64,000 bases of DNA from Trogon surrucura (taxonomy: Eukaryota > Chordata > Aves > Trogoniformes > Trogonidae): the NCBI GenBank assembly GCA_020746105.1, contig CM036619.1, positions 72,529,635-72,593,634 of the forward strand. The letters are read 5' to 3'. Position 1 is the first letter of the stretch. Every line of letters starts with the position of its first letter. The notes below the pieces were generated by a model. That model was not told where the DNA came from. It did no database searches and worked only from the letters and a program-made list of their open reading frames with translations. A program made the position numbers and the translations under genes. Positions 23,099 to 36,600 of this stretch are shown here, piece by piece.

Positions 23099-26000
23099 GA
23101 AGGATGACAAACTGGTCAGCTGCCACCCGTTCCCCATTTCATCTCAATGAAATCACATCGTTGTAAGAACAATAACCTCACAGCATAGGCACACCTGAAT
23201 CCAGACGGCCACCAGTTCAAAAGTGCTTTAGACAGACACTTGCTGTGGCTACACTAGTGGGGACACTGGGGCAGAGCATGAGCCCGGCTAAAGGAACCAT
23301 TCCCTGCACCAACAGCGGCATCGTGCCCCTTAGGTTAGTGGCCGGTGTTGCAGTCCTCACCTGTGGCTCTTCAATGGCTTTTAGCATCCGTCAGGGTACG
23401 TTCTGAGCACAGCACACCAGGGAGTTAAGGTGCTGTCCTGTCAGGTTATCTACTACCTTGAGGGGGAATGGAACACCTCACGGGAGGCCCTTGCTGTTTA
23501 GTCAACATCAAAGCTCCGACTCAAAATTTCTCTTAAATCGGGGCACGAACCCTTATCTAGGTATTCAGATGTGACTTTCTATTAAGCTAAGGCCAAAGTC
23601 TTGTCTAGCTACAAATCTGAAGCCTTATTTTCCTGACAGAGTCAATCACTACAGAGATTCACAATAAAAGGAGGTCAAAAGAGAAAAAGAAATGTATTGT
23701 GAAAACTGTTTTTGATGCTGTTTCCAGTATTTATCAGAGCAAGAAAGACCCTCATTAAAATGCCATTTTTTTTTGTTGCTTTTGGATTACGGACAGGGAT
23801 CTATCAAACAGAAGGGTCACAAGGAGCAGCCAAGGGGCTATAAAACATCTGGAATCCATGAACCTGGTGCCTGGCCTTACTGAAAGGTGAAGAATGATGA
23901 ATTTAATTTTTGTGCGGGATCTTTCACTCCTGACTGTGGCACACAGGATTCCCTAGGGGTGTTTCTTCAGCGCAGCCACATAACTGCTACTGAAAGCTAT
24001 CCCTCAGCTGGGAGCGAGGGAATACAAAGTATTTGTATGCAGCCCGCTTTTAAACGCCATGGGAGATGAAAGGAAATTAGGAGAGCTTCCCTTTGTTGGC
24101 CATTCCACGTGCTAAAGTTTACCTCGGCATCTGAATCACGAAGGCATTATGGTAGTAGACAAGACAATTTATTGTCAGCAGATGGGTGCTGAAATGAAGA
24201 CCAGCAGCAGCTCTGAGAGTTTGGTAGAGACAGAAAACTCTGGGCACGACATTTTTTTAGCTGACTTCTATGAGAAAGGGAAGAGAGGTAGTTATTATGG
24301 CTGCAAGTGTTTAAAAACAGCCTTCGCGCATCTCTAAGTGAGAAGTGGGAACACATGTTACTACATCGTGTTTCCAGGACCTTTATATTTGTCACAAAAC
24401 CAACCTATGTCCCACACACATTTTAAAACAACTGTTGCATCCTTATGGTGGGGTCTTTTGACGACGGGAGGGGAACGCGGCAAGTCAAATCCTGAAGGTT
24501 ACAGTCTGATTAGACAGACAGACAAAGGCAGGCAAATATAACCAATTCCTCCAATTCATCAGGAAACCACTTGTTAGGTGGACAGGAACAAATGCTATTC
24601 CCTCACTCAGGACATGCTAGCAGACTCTGGAGGAAAAACTGCTACATTGGGCCACTGGCCAATTTTATCATGAATCTTACCGTATACTAACTCATAACCA
24701 GGTTACCTTAAAAAAAAATGATAGTGGTTTTACAGATTGAGAGCAGGAATTTGGGCAAAAACAGAGAAAACCAAAACAAAATGGAGAATGACAAAGATGT
24801 ATATGCTTCACATTGTAATATGCTTGCATCCAGAGAACCTGAAAGAAACTGTCTTTTTTTTCCTGAATTTATTCTTATCCCACTCCCCACACTTATTTTT
24901 CTTCTAGATAAGGAGCGTAGGAAGTTTGCACAATTTTTGTATAATTCCTGGAAAATATATATGCCCGACTATTAGTAATTCATCAGCTATGTAACATTTC
25001 AGACACAGACGATGTACTATGCCTAAATGCAACACAGATTTGTTTCCTGTTAGCAAGTGGTCACCAATGGCCAGCCACTTTTGCACATTCAGCACATTTT
25101 AATTAAAATATGCTGTTTTAAATACTTGTTTGATTTTTCTCCCTCCGATCAAATATAGGACCTCTGTCAATGTAAACGCATTTTGTTACATTTTGGCCTT
25201 TTTTTTATCATTTAACCAGTATAACAGTTCAACATAGCAGCTACATTCAGGGTGTCTTCCTCTTGTTTCAGACCTCCAAGACCTTCACAAACCACCATGA
25301 CCTTCATTTCTTTGTTCTAAGCATCCTTAAGAGAGATTAAAAAAATCCATAATGGTGAGCAGCACATAAACGTCCACTTTAAAATCCAGATGCTTCTATC
25401 TTGCTTATTTTACAGTGACATTAATTATATGCCATTTCTTTCTGTTACCTAACCAGCTTCCTCCTTTTCCTAGCTTTCAAATACACAACACATTTTAGTA
25501 ATTATGCAACTATTTCCTTCTGCTTACTTGTACAATTGACTTTTTAACAAGCTGAGGGAAAAAAAACCAAACAACAGACCAAATTCAATGCTATCCTTAA
25601 GAAACACTGCTCATTAGTGACTTTTTACCCATGGACTTTGACATATGAAAATTCAAGGCAATGGCAAACAAAAAATTAAATGTTACAATCAAGAGAGAGA
25701 TGGCATAGATAGGATATTCCACCACAGATCTCACTGCAGTGTTGTCATCTACCTGGTTCGCTCATCCCTTGGATGCTGTGCTCAGTGCAATGCGATAGAT
25801 GACCGAGGTTTCAAAGGTTTATTGTGTTTGGTTCAACTATCCTGAACAATCTTCGGCAATTATCCTGTCCTTAATGAGAGCAGAGTAGAATAACTTGATG
25901 ATGTACCTGACCTAGCTTGAGTGCCAGAAGAAACATAGCTATGGCATTAGAAGCCCAGCATGGACTGTTAATTAATCCTACTTTTCAACTGTGTTTCGAA

Positions 26001-27533
26001 AATTGAATCCAGTTATCTAGTTACCCTACTTAACTGGTTCCCCAGTTAACTAGCTTGAAGGAAGCCTCAGCTCTTACTGCTGTGCAGACACACCCTGAAT
26101 CTTAGAGGCTAAGGCAATGGAAAGAGATAATCCTGTGCATTCTTGAGGATCAGTTGGTCATATACAGACTTTGGCTTAAAAAAGTTCCCTTTACATTCGC
26201 AGTTCTTTTCAGAGTGCTTCAGCACTGGCTAGGGTGACTGTGTCCAATTCACCTTCACTGCTGTATATGTCCTCCACTTAAAGGCAGATGAGTTGACTAA
26301 AGGTTCTTCAAACACACATGCTGAGGGCAGTTATAAAAGTCAGTTATAAAACAGTGAGATAAGGGCAAACGTATGGGAGTGTTCACTGTGGTACCCTCTC
26401 CACTTGCATCAAGGATAATCACAAAAAAAGAGTAAAGAACAGCAAAAACACAGCAGGCTTTTAGCAGGGCCATTTCATATTCAGAACAATTAATATGAAA
26501 TAAAATCACCACCACATTATCTTGCAGCAGAGAAAAGCAGCATGAAGGGCACAGGCAAGTGAACAAAACTTCTTGATCTTCACATCTGAATGCATTTATC
26601 GAGTACGTAAAATTGTTGGCCTAGATCTCTTTGAAACTGTACAAATGCACAGTACAGCCATAGCTCAACAAGAGGGAGGTATTTTGTGTTGTCCCCTCTA
26701 TGTGCATGCTGCTATGTACAGTATGAGTGTGTATTAATACACATGAATTCGGGTTCCTAAACTTTCCACTTGTATTGCAGGCCATCTCCTACCCCATAGG
26801 ACGAAGCCCATTGAATAACACCAAGTTCCTACAAAAAGACATTCTTTCCTCCTGTCCAGGTGGAATGGCAAGGCCCCAGAGTGAAAATCATGGTCCAGCA
26901 AGCTTTAGCAGGAGCATGATTTCACACCATGACTATATGTGTATAGATATACACACACGTTTGCACATTCATTCTGTACATATACAAAGGTACACATACA
27001 TTTTTACATTCTTTGGTGGCAAATAATAGAAAAACCCAAACAAACCGCAGGGTTGCACAGCCTGTGCATTTTTGCTTAATGAATCTGCTTCAGGAAAACT
27101 GGGGTCGCTGTAACAGGAGTCATTTTGCCTCTTTGAGGATTGTTTCTTGTACTGACAAAACGCCATACATTTACAATGACTAAAACAGGGCACGAGGAAA
27201 GCCAGCGTAAACACAGCTCACATGACAGATAACTCAGGGAGAGCCCCCTCCTACCCACACCAACACACCGTGAGAGAAGAAGCCATATGGTTTCACCTAC
27301 AAGCAGTCAAACATTTCCTCAGTTACTGTCTGGATGTCATGCTGAGCTGTGGACCACCCTTCTTCTGCCCTGGCTGTGGGGCGTTGGGTTTTGTTGCTTA
27401 TTAAAATCGAACTACAAGAGGATGGGCTGTTGGGAGGAGCAGCAAAGGAGGCCGGCAGGTCAATTCCACACCGAAGGGTTCTCAGCCTGTGTGCTTCAGA
27501 TGAACGGCTCTTCTTGTCGCCACCTCTGAGACA

Positions 27534-27616
27534 TCAAACCTGCATCTCAGAGGTGCTGATGAGGCCCAGTGCTTTGGCTTCTTCTGGTGTCAGTCCACTC
27601 TTTAGTGTCCTTCTCA
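27534..27616 (-). CDS. FHOD3: FHOD3 terminal coding exon with stop codon
   Basis: The acceptor is GACGATCCAG|TG. The first two bases complete the split Leu codon. The peptide is RRTLKSGLTPEEAKALGL followed by ISTSEMQV and a TGA stop at 27534-27536. It carries the third expected ROCK-target residue (Thr in RRTL) and the conserved end of the DAD (GLTPEEAKALGL). The coding part is 83 bp and the exon continues leftward into the 3' UTR. The acceptor's pyrimidine tract is weak, but the phase, peptide and stop position all fit FHOD3. Confidence 0.93.
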
Positions 27617-30600
27617 CTGGATCGTCATAAATTCCAAAAGCAGGGGAAAAAACCACCCAAAACAAAGAACAAACAAACAATTAGAAGCAATAATTACACA
27701 AGACTTCCAGCTGAAAGAAACCCCGTTAACCTGTAAGCTGAGTCAAAAATTGCTATGTAGTCAGAGCCTCAAGTTCAGAAATACTGAGTAATGCCCTATG
27801 CCAAATCCATGGGAGCATCCAATACCCAGCAACTCCCAACAGGAAAAAAGACATTTGTCATTGACATTTAGCATTTTAAGGACAAATACCACAGTATTTT
27901 AGGACTTTTTTCCTTCTGAAATTGTATCAGTTGATTTTCAGTCCACGGAAATTATCATCTGCTCTATTATTTTATAGTTTCATAAAGATTTTTTAAAAGA
28001 GCTTTTGGATCTTTATAAGGATCAATTGAATTTATCAAAGGTGTAAAAAAACAATGCAAAAAGTTAAAAGATTAGAAATGTGACTACTTTATAGTAGTTC
28101 CAATCATTAACACTATTGTCTTCACACACACTCCCCTTTCTTCTACAATGCTCCCCTGTCCAAGCCCCATTGCATCATCTTTGCCATTAGTAGTCTGCAG
28201 GTTTTTAGCTGAATTTAAATGATAAATCTAGGCCAAAATCTTGTTCTCAATTTCCTATGAAGTGTTCTGAACACTAGCCCTGACATAAAACTTCTAAAAT
28301 TTGTGATTGCCATTTTTTATTCAAAAACAAGTGACTATGTGACTGCACACACTGAGCATTAACATGCTCCTCATTTCTCTGGTGCCACAATTGTGAGGTG
28401 AATGGGCTTTAGTTCAAGACACAAATGGGGTGTTCACACTTTGATGTTGCTCAAGTACAAAAAGTTCATTCAGAAGTTTAAGCTGCATGCAAGGCATAAA
28501 CAATGACTTTATGTTGAACAAAATATATTCAGAGTCTCAAAATAATGAAATCTAGAGGAAACTCTTAAAAAACCCAATTGCAGACAGAGGTTAAGACCTC
28601 TAACTTACTAAGATATTGAGTCCATGTAACTGAAACTGGGTGGTCACACTCAAGAATATAGCAGGTGTGAGAGGAGGGAATGGAACGGCATAGAAAACGA
28701 GGGTAAGATAAAGGCAAAATTCGGCACAGTTGAACATTTGATCCCATGCGGGTAGGACAAATGTGAACCAATTTGATAGTCAAACTGCTTTCATCAGTCA
28801 CTGAGGTTAATCAAAGGAGCTGGAAGTGCCACATGTGTAATTGTTTCTCCATTATCAAAGTCGTACTTGAAAGTTTTTCTTCAAGGCCCTGTCCTTTCTC
28901 CTGCAGTATTTACATACTTGTTAAACCCCACTAGGACTCTGTACGGCAGCCTTTTATGATGCCCACTTTTTCCTACAATACTGATAAGCAACATCTTCTA
29001 AGTTTAACAATGCTTAGCTTAAAGCAGCACAAAGTTAAATGCAACTGATAAAGCCATGATTAAGAAAAAAAAAAAAAAAAAGTACTACCAGAAGAGCAAC
29101 ACACTTCAAAAAATGCTACAGTCTCCATGGTGGAGAATACCCAACATGGGCTTTTGAGTCAGTCCTTATCCCTTGCACCCATTTATACTTCTCAAATTTG
29201 ATATCCAAATGTCCGCAGTGACAGATGTTAATTTCTAGGTATGAGTTACAAATTCCTTAGTCTTAAGGTCTCAGTGAATCACCCAATGCTTTTTTTCTGT
29301 ATCAAAATGAACTGTATCAGGAGGGAAAGAACAAATACAAAAAAGCTGCAGCAGAAACACTTCTGTCTCATCAAAAGCAAAGACTTCCCTGTGCAGTTCA
29401 CCTGCTTACATGCCTGCACTGCCTCTCCCCTGAACATGCTATTTGCTGTACCCTCTATAACATGCAGCCAAACACAGGCCATTGCCAGCTTGGCCACCAA
29501 TGAGTAGAGTCATGTTAACATAGGTTAATGCGATCTGTCTTCAGAAGCGCTTATCAGAGACCAGCCAAAAGTCTCTGTTACTAGACTCCAAAGTGGGATT
29601 GTTCCCTAACTGAACATTCCTCCTCTGTGGACATGAATTTTCCACAGCAGCTATACTGTTGAACCAAGGAAACTGCCCATCATCAGAGAAAAAACATGTG
29701 TACAGGAGACCGAACTTTCACAGGACGGCTGTCTAGACGACGTTACCTCTTCCCACTGAAGGCAAAAGGGAGCTGGGAAACTGAATACGGAACAAATTTC
29801 AACATTTTAGACACTTTTGTAGCAGTTTCCACCCATCCATGTTCATGACTGCTCTCACACATATCCCCAGCTCCCTCAGACCACAATCACTCACATTTGC
29901 AAACTGAGCGCAATTAGCGCTGTCAAACAAAGCTATTTTTCTTGTCAGATGGTAAGACAGGAAGAGTGAGAGAACAAGCAATCGCTATTCCTGTTTGTAA
30001 ATGTTTAATAAGAACTGAGGTGCTCTGCTAATACTGGTCACGTAAAAAATTCTGGTCTTATTTATGACAAAGTAAACCTGGAATAACCTTCTTTAGGCCA
30101 GTAAAATTACTGCTGCACAAACCACTATGGCTGAGATTCCATCTCAGAACTGAAAGGGAAACCTGTGCCTCTGTAAACTCCACCAAGCAGAAGAATTTTT
30201 TAAATTTCCCCATTAGCTTGAGTTATGAGGTTAGCAGTGTACTAGAAAAAGCCAAATGAATTTACAATAATATGTAGGTGTCTTTGAAGCAAAGAGTTAA
30301 TATTAAGAAGTCACAATCAGGAGTTAAAATACCATGACAGAAACGATCTTCATGGAAAAACAAGGAAGAAAACTAAGGAGAGTCTCCTTTACATAAGCAA
30401 GATTTCTCTCTGAATCTCCAAATATGTACCTATCAAACATACTGAAGTCTTAGTCCGAGGACTTTGTATATAACCCTCAGATGACTGAAAAAAGTAAATA
30501 CTGTATGCAGCATGTGCCAAGGACAAGTGCTGTGTTCTGGGTTTGCGGTATGACTCGCACAACGGAGGTCAAGCCCAGGTTTGTAGTTCTTGTGTCATTG

Positions 30601-33600
30601 CAAAAGAAAGTACTAATGACAACAGTCAATGAACTGCTGGGACATATACAGCTGTAACAATCTAGTAGCATCCCTTGATTGATTGTTCTAACTTATCTCC
30701 GCTCTCTTATAATACAGAGAAAGCTAACTTGGATTTTAAAATATTCCATTGACCTAAGCTTTCAAGGCCAGCAGTTAGGAGAAAAGAGCTCCAAACAATG
30801 TAGGACTTTGGTGGTCATAATGAGATTATCAAGAAAACAGTCAATAAAAAGCAAAGATGCGAAGAATCCTGTCAGTGACAGAATGGTTCGTTCCCATAAA
30901 CACTGATGGCTGCTGACTTGTGTAAACTAAGTGTGTGGGGCCAAATACTGCAAAGTACTGTGACTACTGGAAAGATTAAAGCTGTCCACCATCATCAGGC
31001 AAGTGGAAGGATAACAGCTGACAAAATCACAGTCTAGACTCAGATGACTCAGTTCTTGCCCCTACAATGCAAGTCTGACACAGATGAATCCACTTGTAGC
31101 TTGAAATACTTTATACTTAGGGTGATGAAAGTGGCCTGATAAAAGGTCTCTTTATATGAAAATGATAATTAATATGCGCAAATTACAGTACCTTTCTTCA
31201 TCTGAAGATACGGCGGATAGGTGCGGTATGAGTAGTAACACAAGAACAAGTTCCTGCCCTGCTATTCTCTGCATTGGCTTGTGGACTATGGAGACTTGTG
31301 GGTGACGAAGCCAGGAGAAAGCTGAGCTATCTTGAGGAGCAGGGACTGCTCTGGGAGGTGGGTGAACCTTGTCTTGATATACTGTTACACAGATGTCCTC
31401 AGGCATTTGTCTATTTCCTCACAAAGTGCTTGGCAAGGTTCCTCTACCTCAGGAAAGGTCATGAACACATTCAGTCATCAAAACTGAATGTAGAGAGAGA
31501 TATTTTCCTTCCATGTTTTATAAGCATTGCAAAATTACATTTCTCAAACTGGATCTTCACTCCCCTCTCTTCACTAACTCTGTCATGTCTCTAACTGGAC
31601 TAGACATAATATCTTGGCTTGTAAAACTCTTGGCCTGCTGCAGATCACATTAAACTGAGTTATGGAATGTATTTTGGAGGCAGTGACAATAAAAATAAGA
31701 CTTTCAAATGACCTTTTAGGTTCTTCAAGCAATTTTTAAAACATTTGCTAAAGAACCATAACATAGAGACAAAATAACTTTTACTCTTGTCACAAGGAAG
31801 GCCTGCTGAGATCCCATAACCAAAAATCTAAATGTTGTTTTTCTAGGGTCACAGGGTATGATATTCTTTGTTAATATAGAATTAATTTGATATCCTGGCA
31901 GAATGCAGTGTGCTTATGATGAACTTGATGTATTTGACTCTGCCTGTTGGGTCAAAATCTACACAGATACGTAGCTCCCACAGTATGCTGGGAGTAATTT
32001 TAAAAAGAGTAATTTCTTAAGTGTAGCTTTGTCAGAGATTGTAATTACCCAGGGACTGGTTGCTTTTAAAGAGCAAATAGCGGTCTTAATTTGCCCTCCT
32101 CCTACCTTTTTCTTGAGATGCAACGAACAGTAAGGATCAGTCTGGCTGGTGCCATTTATTCTTTCATTTGCAATGGCTTTTGGCATGTGTGTCTATACTT
32201 GTATGGATGAGTAAATGGTCTCTGCATAGATAGGGCCATTTTCCTGCTTGAGAAGTCACACAGTAATCATCATTCGCATTATAAAAGGCTGTAGCAGCCA
32301 CAGAACTTTCTTTTGGGCCCAGCTGTGAAGTAACGCAGCAGCTACTTGCTGATTTGGAACAAAGAAAATTCCAGGTGGCTGTCAATTACACAGTGAGGAC
32401 AGCTGGAAGGACAGATTATAAAAAGGAATATAGGCCAGCTCCACCATCTCATGTCAGTTCATTTCAGGTATTTTAGTTTTATTTTCTGTTACTTATCCAC
32501 ATTCAGCTTGCATATTTTCTCATATATTTACATTTAACATATCCTCTTGGACTTGACTCCAATGAGTCCAGCAATGGCAATTTGCAACTCAAAAGTTCAA
32601 CCCAGACATTCCTGTTCAGATTCTCTTATTTTAATCCTTTTCTGCATTTGTATATTTTGATGTCACTATTAATAAGTTACATTCATGTTTAATTATTCAT
32701 GTATCATTTCTTAATATTAGTAAACCTAAATGCTTGATAAAAACACCAAAATGTTATGCATAGAGATTTTCTTACAGGAATTTGTAGGTAAACTTTTGCA
32801 TTTTATTATGCAATTCTCTGAAGAAGTACAGCGTGAAATGTAGTCTTTGTCCAGGTCAGCCACATAAGAAACTCCAGGCAACAACATATTATTATTGCCC
32901 TGCAGTTTTGCTTTTAGTCCTGTCAGCACTTCATAGATAGCACAAGCCTCTTCTAACAAGAAATTCTGTGGTGCACAACCATCTTCTGGTGTAACTTATG
33001 GTGGCTGTGACATAAAGATGAGTCTAGCAGAGGAAAAGGCCAAAGTGCCATTTTCTGAGGAAATCTTGTGTTTCACGTCCAGGTGGCTTACTTTATAGGG
33101 AACAAAAAGTAATACTGCTTTGGAGAACCTGGGCTGCATGAAGAGCATACTGGGTTTAAAGTAACACCGAACACGTAGCTCAAAATGTTTGTTTCTAACT
33201 TTATGTGTTTCAGAGATCATCACTTACACAGTCTCAACAGCAAAGCAGAAAAGAAGATTTAACTCCTTCCTTGAAGGCCTTCTGTGACAAAAAAACCCAC
33301 AATGCATTTTTAGGACTTCTGTGAATGCCACTGTAAAAAGCTACTACTAAGAGCAATCCTGCTGCCCCCTGTCCCTTCATAATTTCTCCCGCTTCACCGA
33401 AAATGATTCCCCTATTAATAGGTAAAGCCTCAAGGGCATACAGCTCACCAACAACTCAGTCTGCATACAAGCACTATACGCTATTTTCAAGACCAGACTA
33501 TACATTAACAATGTATAGGACAAAAATAAGGCAGGAGCTATGATACAGAAAAAGAGTCATTTATCGCAAGTGTTTACATTCTATTTGAAAATTTAAAATG

Positions 33601-36600
33601 ACCAAGTGAGAGGGTAGCTCAGGGTTATGAACGCTGAGCCATCTGAGAGTGACTCGGCAGAGGAGTGTGACCGTGTTTGACCACCCAGGCTCTGTGGAAT
33701 GCAAATTAATTATTCCCATTAGGAACTGGCACTATGAAAACAGTGAAAGGCATCATCCCTACCAGCCCATCAGATTAAAAATAACTATGATCAAAAGAAT
33801 CTTGTAATTATGCTAATCAGGTGGTGTTATTCTGCCCAGACAAAGCCATATATACATATATATGTATACTTCTGACGTGGAGCTTGGGCAAGATAAATTC
33901 AAAATAGCTTTCTGTGAAACATTCATCTTCTGTGAGACAACTGACACATCCAAGCACAGCCAAACTCCTGCCTTCACAGATCCTTGTGCTAAACTCCTTC
34001 GTGGCAGCAGAGGGCTCTCTGGCAGCTGTGATATCGCGATGCTCTTCTGGAAACCCACATATCGGATGGGTTTTGTTACTGCACTCCTTTTGTAAGGTAA
34101 TTTGAAAGGCAACCCTGTACTTCCCCGTCTTTTCTCGTTCTCACGTGAAGTGCTTTACGTAACAAGTCAGTGATTTCGTCAGCCTAAACCCGATGACTTC
34201 TTACTCGGATAATAAAAACAATTTTTCAGGCAGGAAGGATAATGTAAATAAGGAGTATATTACTGACTGGAGATAAACTTGAAAGCCACTTCAGTACAGA
34301 AAGAAACCAAACAAAACACATATTCTAGCAACTTCGCGCAAACAGTGTGCAACTCAACCATACATATTATTTTAATATTTAAAGCTTATCTATCCCACTT
34401 TAGGGAACGAATCCTGTGATAAGAATTCAAAAGCCTTGAAATATACCTTTAGAAATAAACCAACTAAAATGAAAGCAGAGGGTAACTTAGATGAATTCAC
34501 TGATGCACTGAATGACAAACTGATAAAAGTGAAAACCACTATTTGTATCTCTTGTAAGATGCAAACAAAAATGAATCATTTTTTTTCTCCACATCTACAG
34601 TTGAAAATACAACAAAAGTGTATACTATAAAAAAAGCATTTATATAGAAAATGTCAATACTGATATTCCGTGACCTGTGAGCACGAACAGCTTTATTTTC
34701 TACATATACTGACACCACTTGCTCTTTACCAGCTGCTCATCTCCTGCTGGTTTCTCCCATGTTACCTTCAGTTTGTACTTTGCTGCAATAAAAAAGTGCC
34801 CTTTGGCCGAGAAGAAATGGCCACAAAAATTCCAGCACTTGTAAATCCTTGTCTAGAAGCCCCATGGGGAGCTGCAGAGCACTCCCTCTTGGAGATACAG
34901 CACAAGGTTGTGCCAATGTTCTGCCTTTGCTGTAGGATCCTGCTGGGATACAGGCTTCACCTGCTCCCAGGATGCAGCCTGTGCTAGTGCAAAATCTGAG
35001 CCGTGGCTACCTCTTCCTCCACAGAGAAGCATGTCTGGGCAGGCGTTTAACCTCATGAGGTGACAACCACCCTAAAATCTCAAGGGACAAGCCATTAGAG
35101 CTATAGCTTTCTCCTCGTACCTACATCATGTCCTCTGTGCTTGGGTAATATAAAATACATGTGCATGTGAATGTCTGTGTAGTGTTCAACATCTCTGTCT
35201 TCTCTCTCCAAGCTGAAATAAACAGGGATAAATCATATGTATTTTTTCTAAACATTGTGTATTTAATTCTGATTTCTAATCAATGCAATGACTTCTCTTT
35301 TTTTTTTTTTCTTTTTTTTTTTTTTCCCCGGTTGCTGTATTAAAACAATTCTGCTCAATTTTGAGCAAATGCTACAGACCACAGTATCTCTAAATACTGG
35401 TACTGGAGTCCAATGCAAAGCTGAGGCCTGTACATAACGGTGCAAGCTGGGTTAATTCTATATCTGATTTTCCTTATATAAGAAAGATACAGCTGTTTCA
35501 AGCAGAAAGTTTGAGAATAGGAGCCCCCAAACAAATAATTTATATCAGAATAAACACCATTATAGAAATGACTCGTAGATTCCTCTAAAACAGTAACTGG
35601 AAAATTAATTTAAGCCTCTTTTATAAGTATTTTTTACTAGATTTTTAAACCAGCCTTTAAAAAAAACTTTTATTTTGAAGGCTATGTAATCTTGAACTGT
35701 ACAGAATGATGGCAATTTCAATTTCAGAGTGCTAGGACCAGGAAAACACTCTTGAATAAAACTTGAGATATGAAAGATACAGTTTGAAGCTCATGGAGGC
35801 TGCCAACAAAATACATAGGTACTATTCATTTGAACAGCTAAAAAGCAGAATGTCTACCACTGTCTGTTAAGATCAGCTATTTTTAAAAGAAAGCTATAAA
35901 AATAAATATGATGTGCATTGTGAATCAGAAACTGGACACTCATGAATAAACACCTACTTATAAATGGTATTAGGATCAACAAGCACAATTACATATGCAA
36001 TTGATTACAATGGACAAAACTGAAAATACAGAACCAGCTATTCCGCCTCATGCTTCAAACACATACGCTGATTACAACTACTAAAACTCGGGATGAGACC
36101 TACAGGTTACTCAACGAACCCCACCTCTCCTGTTTGTTCTCCAACAGCTGTTGATGCTGGCCTGGGGCACAGATGAGCTACAGGCCTTGCCCCGGATGAA
36201 GTACCTCAATTTCTACAGCTTACTGTGGTCAACTCTATTTATTATTCATTCATTAATGATTCTTCTTATTTTTTATTTATCATTTGTACTGTTATTTGTT
36301 GTAGATCATGAAGTTTGGCTCTGCCATTTTTGCAAAGATCTTGCCATCCTAAGGATGAAAGAATGTATTGCTTAAAAGGCATCCAGAAGACACTTGTTAT
36401 CTTGGCATCTAATGGAGATAACCTTCCAGCTGACAGAATTTTAAGTGCTTTATCTCATGTTCTGTTTTCATTCAATAATTAGATTTCTATTAACTGGGTA
36501 CTGACCTTGTGAAGGCTCAATATTTTGTGTGCAGACAAACAGACTCCGATATGGAATACCATTGGTGATTTACTTTTTCTAAATGCAACGAATTGTTGCA

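Larger units (their letters stand above)
21676..27533 (-). other. FHOD3: FHOD3 3' UTR or downstream sequence, no coding exon supported
   Basis: This stretch follows the FHOD3 stop on the minus strand. It is AT-rich with homopolymer runs and no CR1 fragment, and I see no convincing coding exon in it apart from a speculative one near 23.07 kb. Minus-strand AATAAA hexamers occur at 25818-25823, 24868-24873, 24168-24173 and 21693-21698. The last has the best downstream context. How much of the stretch is transcribed as 3' UTR cannot be settled from sequence alone. A GC-rich, CpG-containing patch sits at about 22.8-23.1 kb. Confidence 0.5.

Noticed and set aside
25818..25823. AATAAA on the minus strand as the main FHOD3 poly(A) signal
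   Set aside because: No GU-rich element follows; the site at 21693-21698 has better context, though use of this one cannot be excluded.
26297..26566. Hydrophobic minus-strand ORF resembling a membrane segment
   Set aside because: It lies in the presumed FHOD3 3' UTR; T-rich DNA readily gives hydrophobic codons, and no splice or start evidence supports it.
31274..31594. 106-codon plus-strand ORF in the last FHOD3 intron
   Set aside because: The start looks protein-like but the second half is low-quality and hydrophobic, with no promoter, splice or family support.
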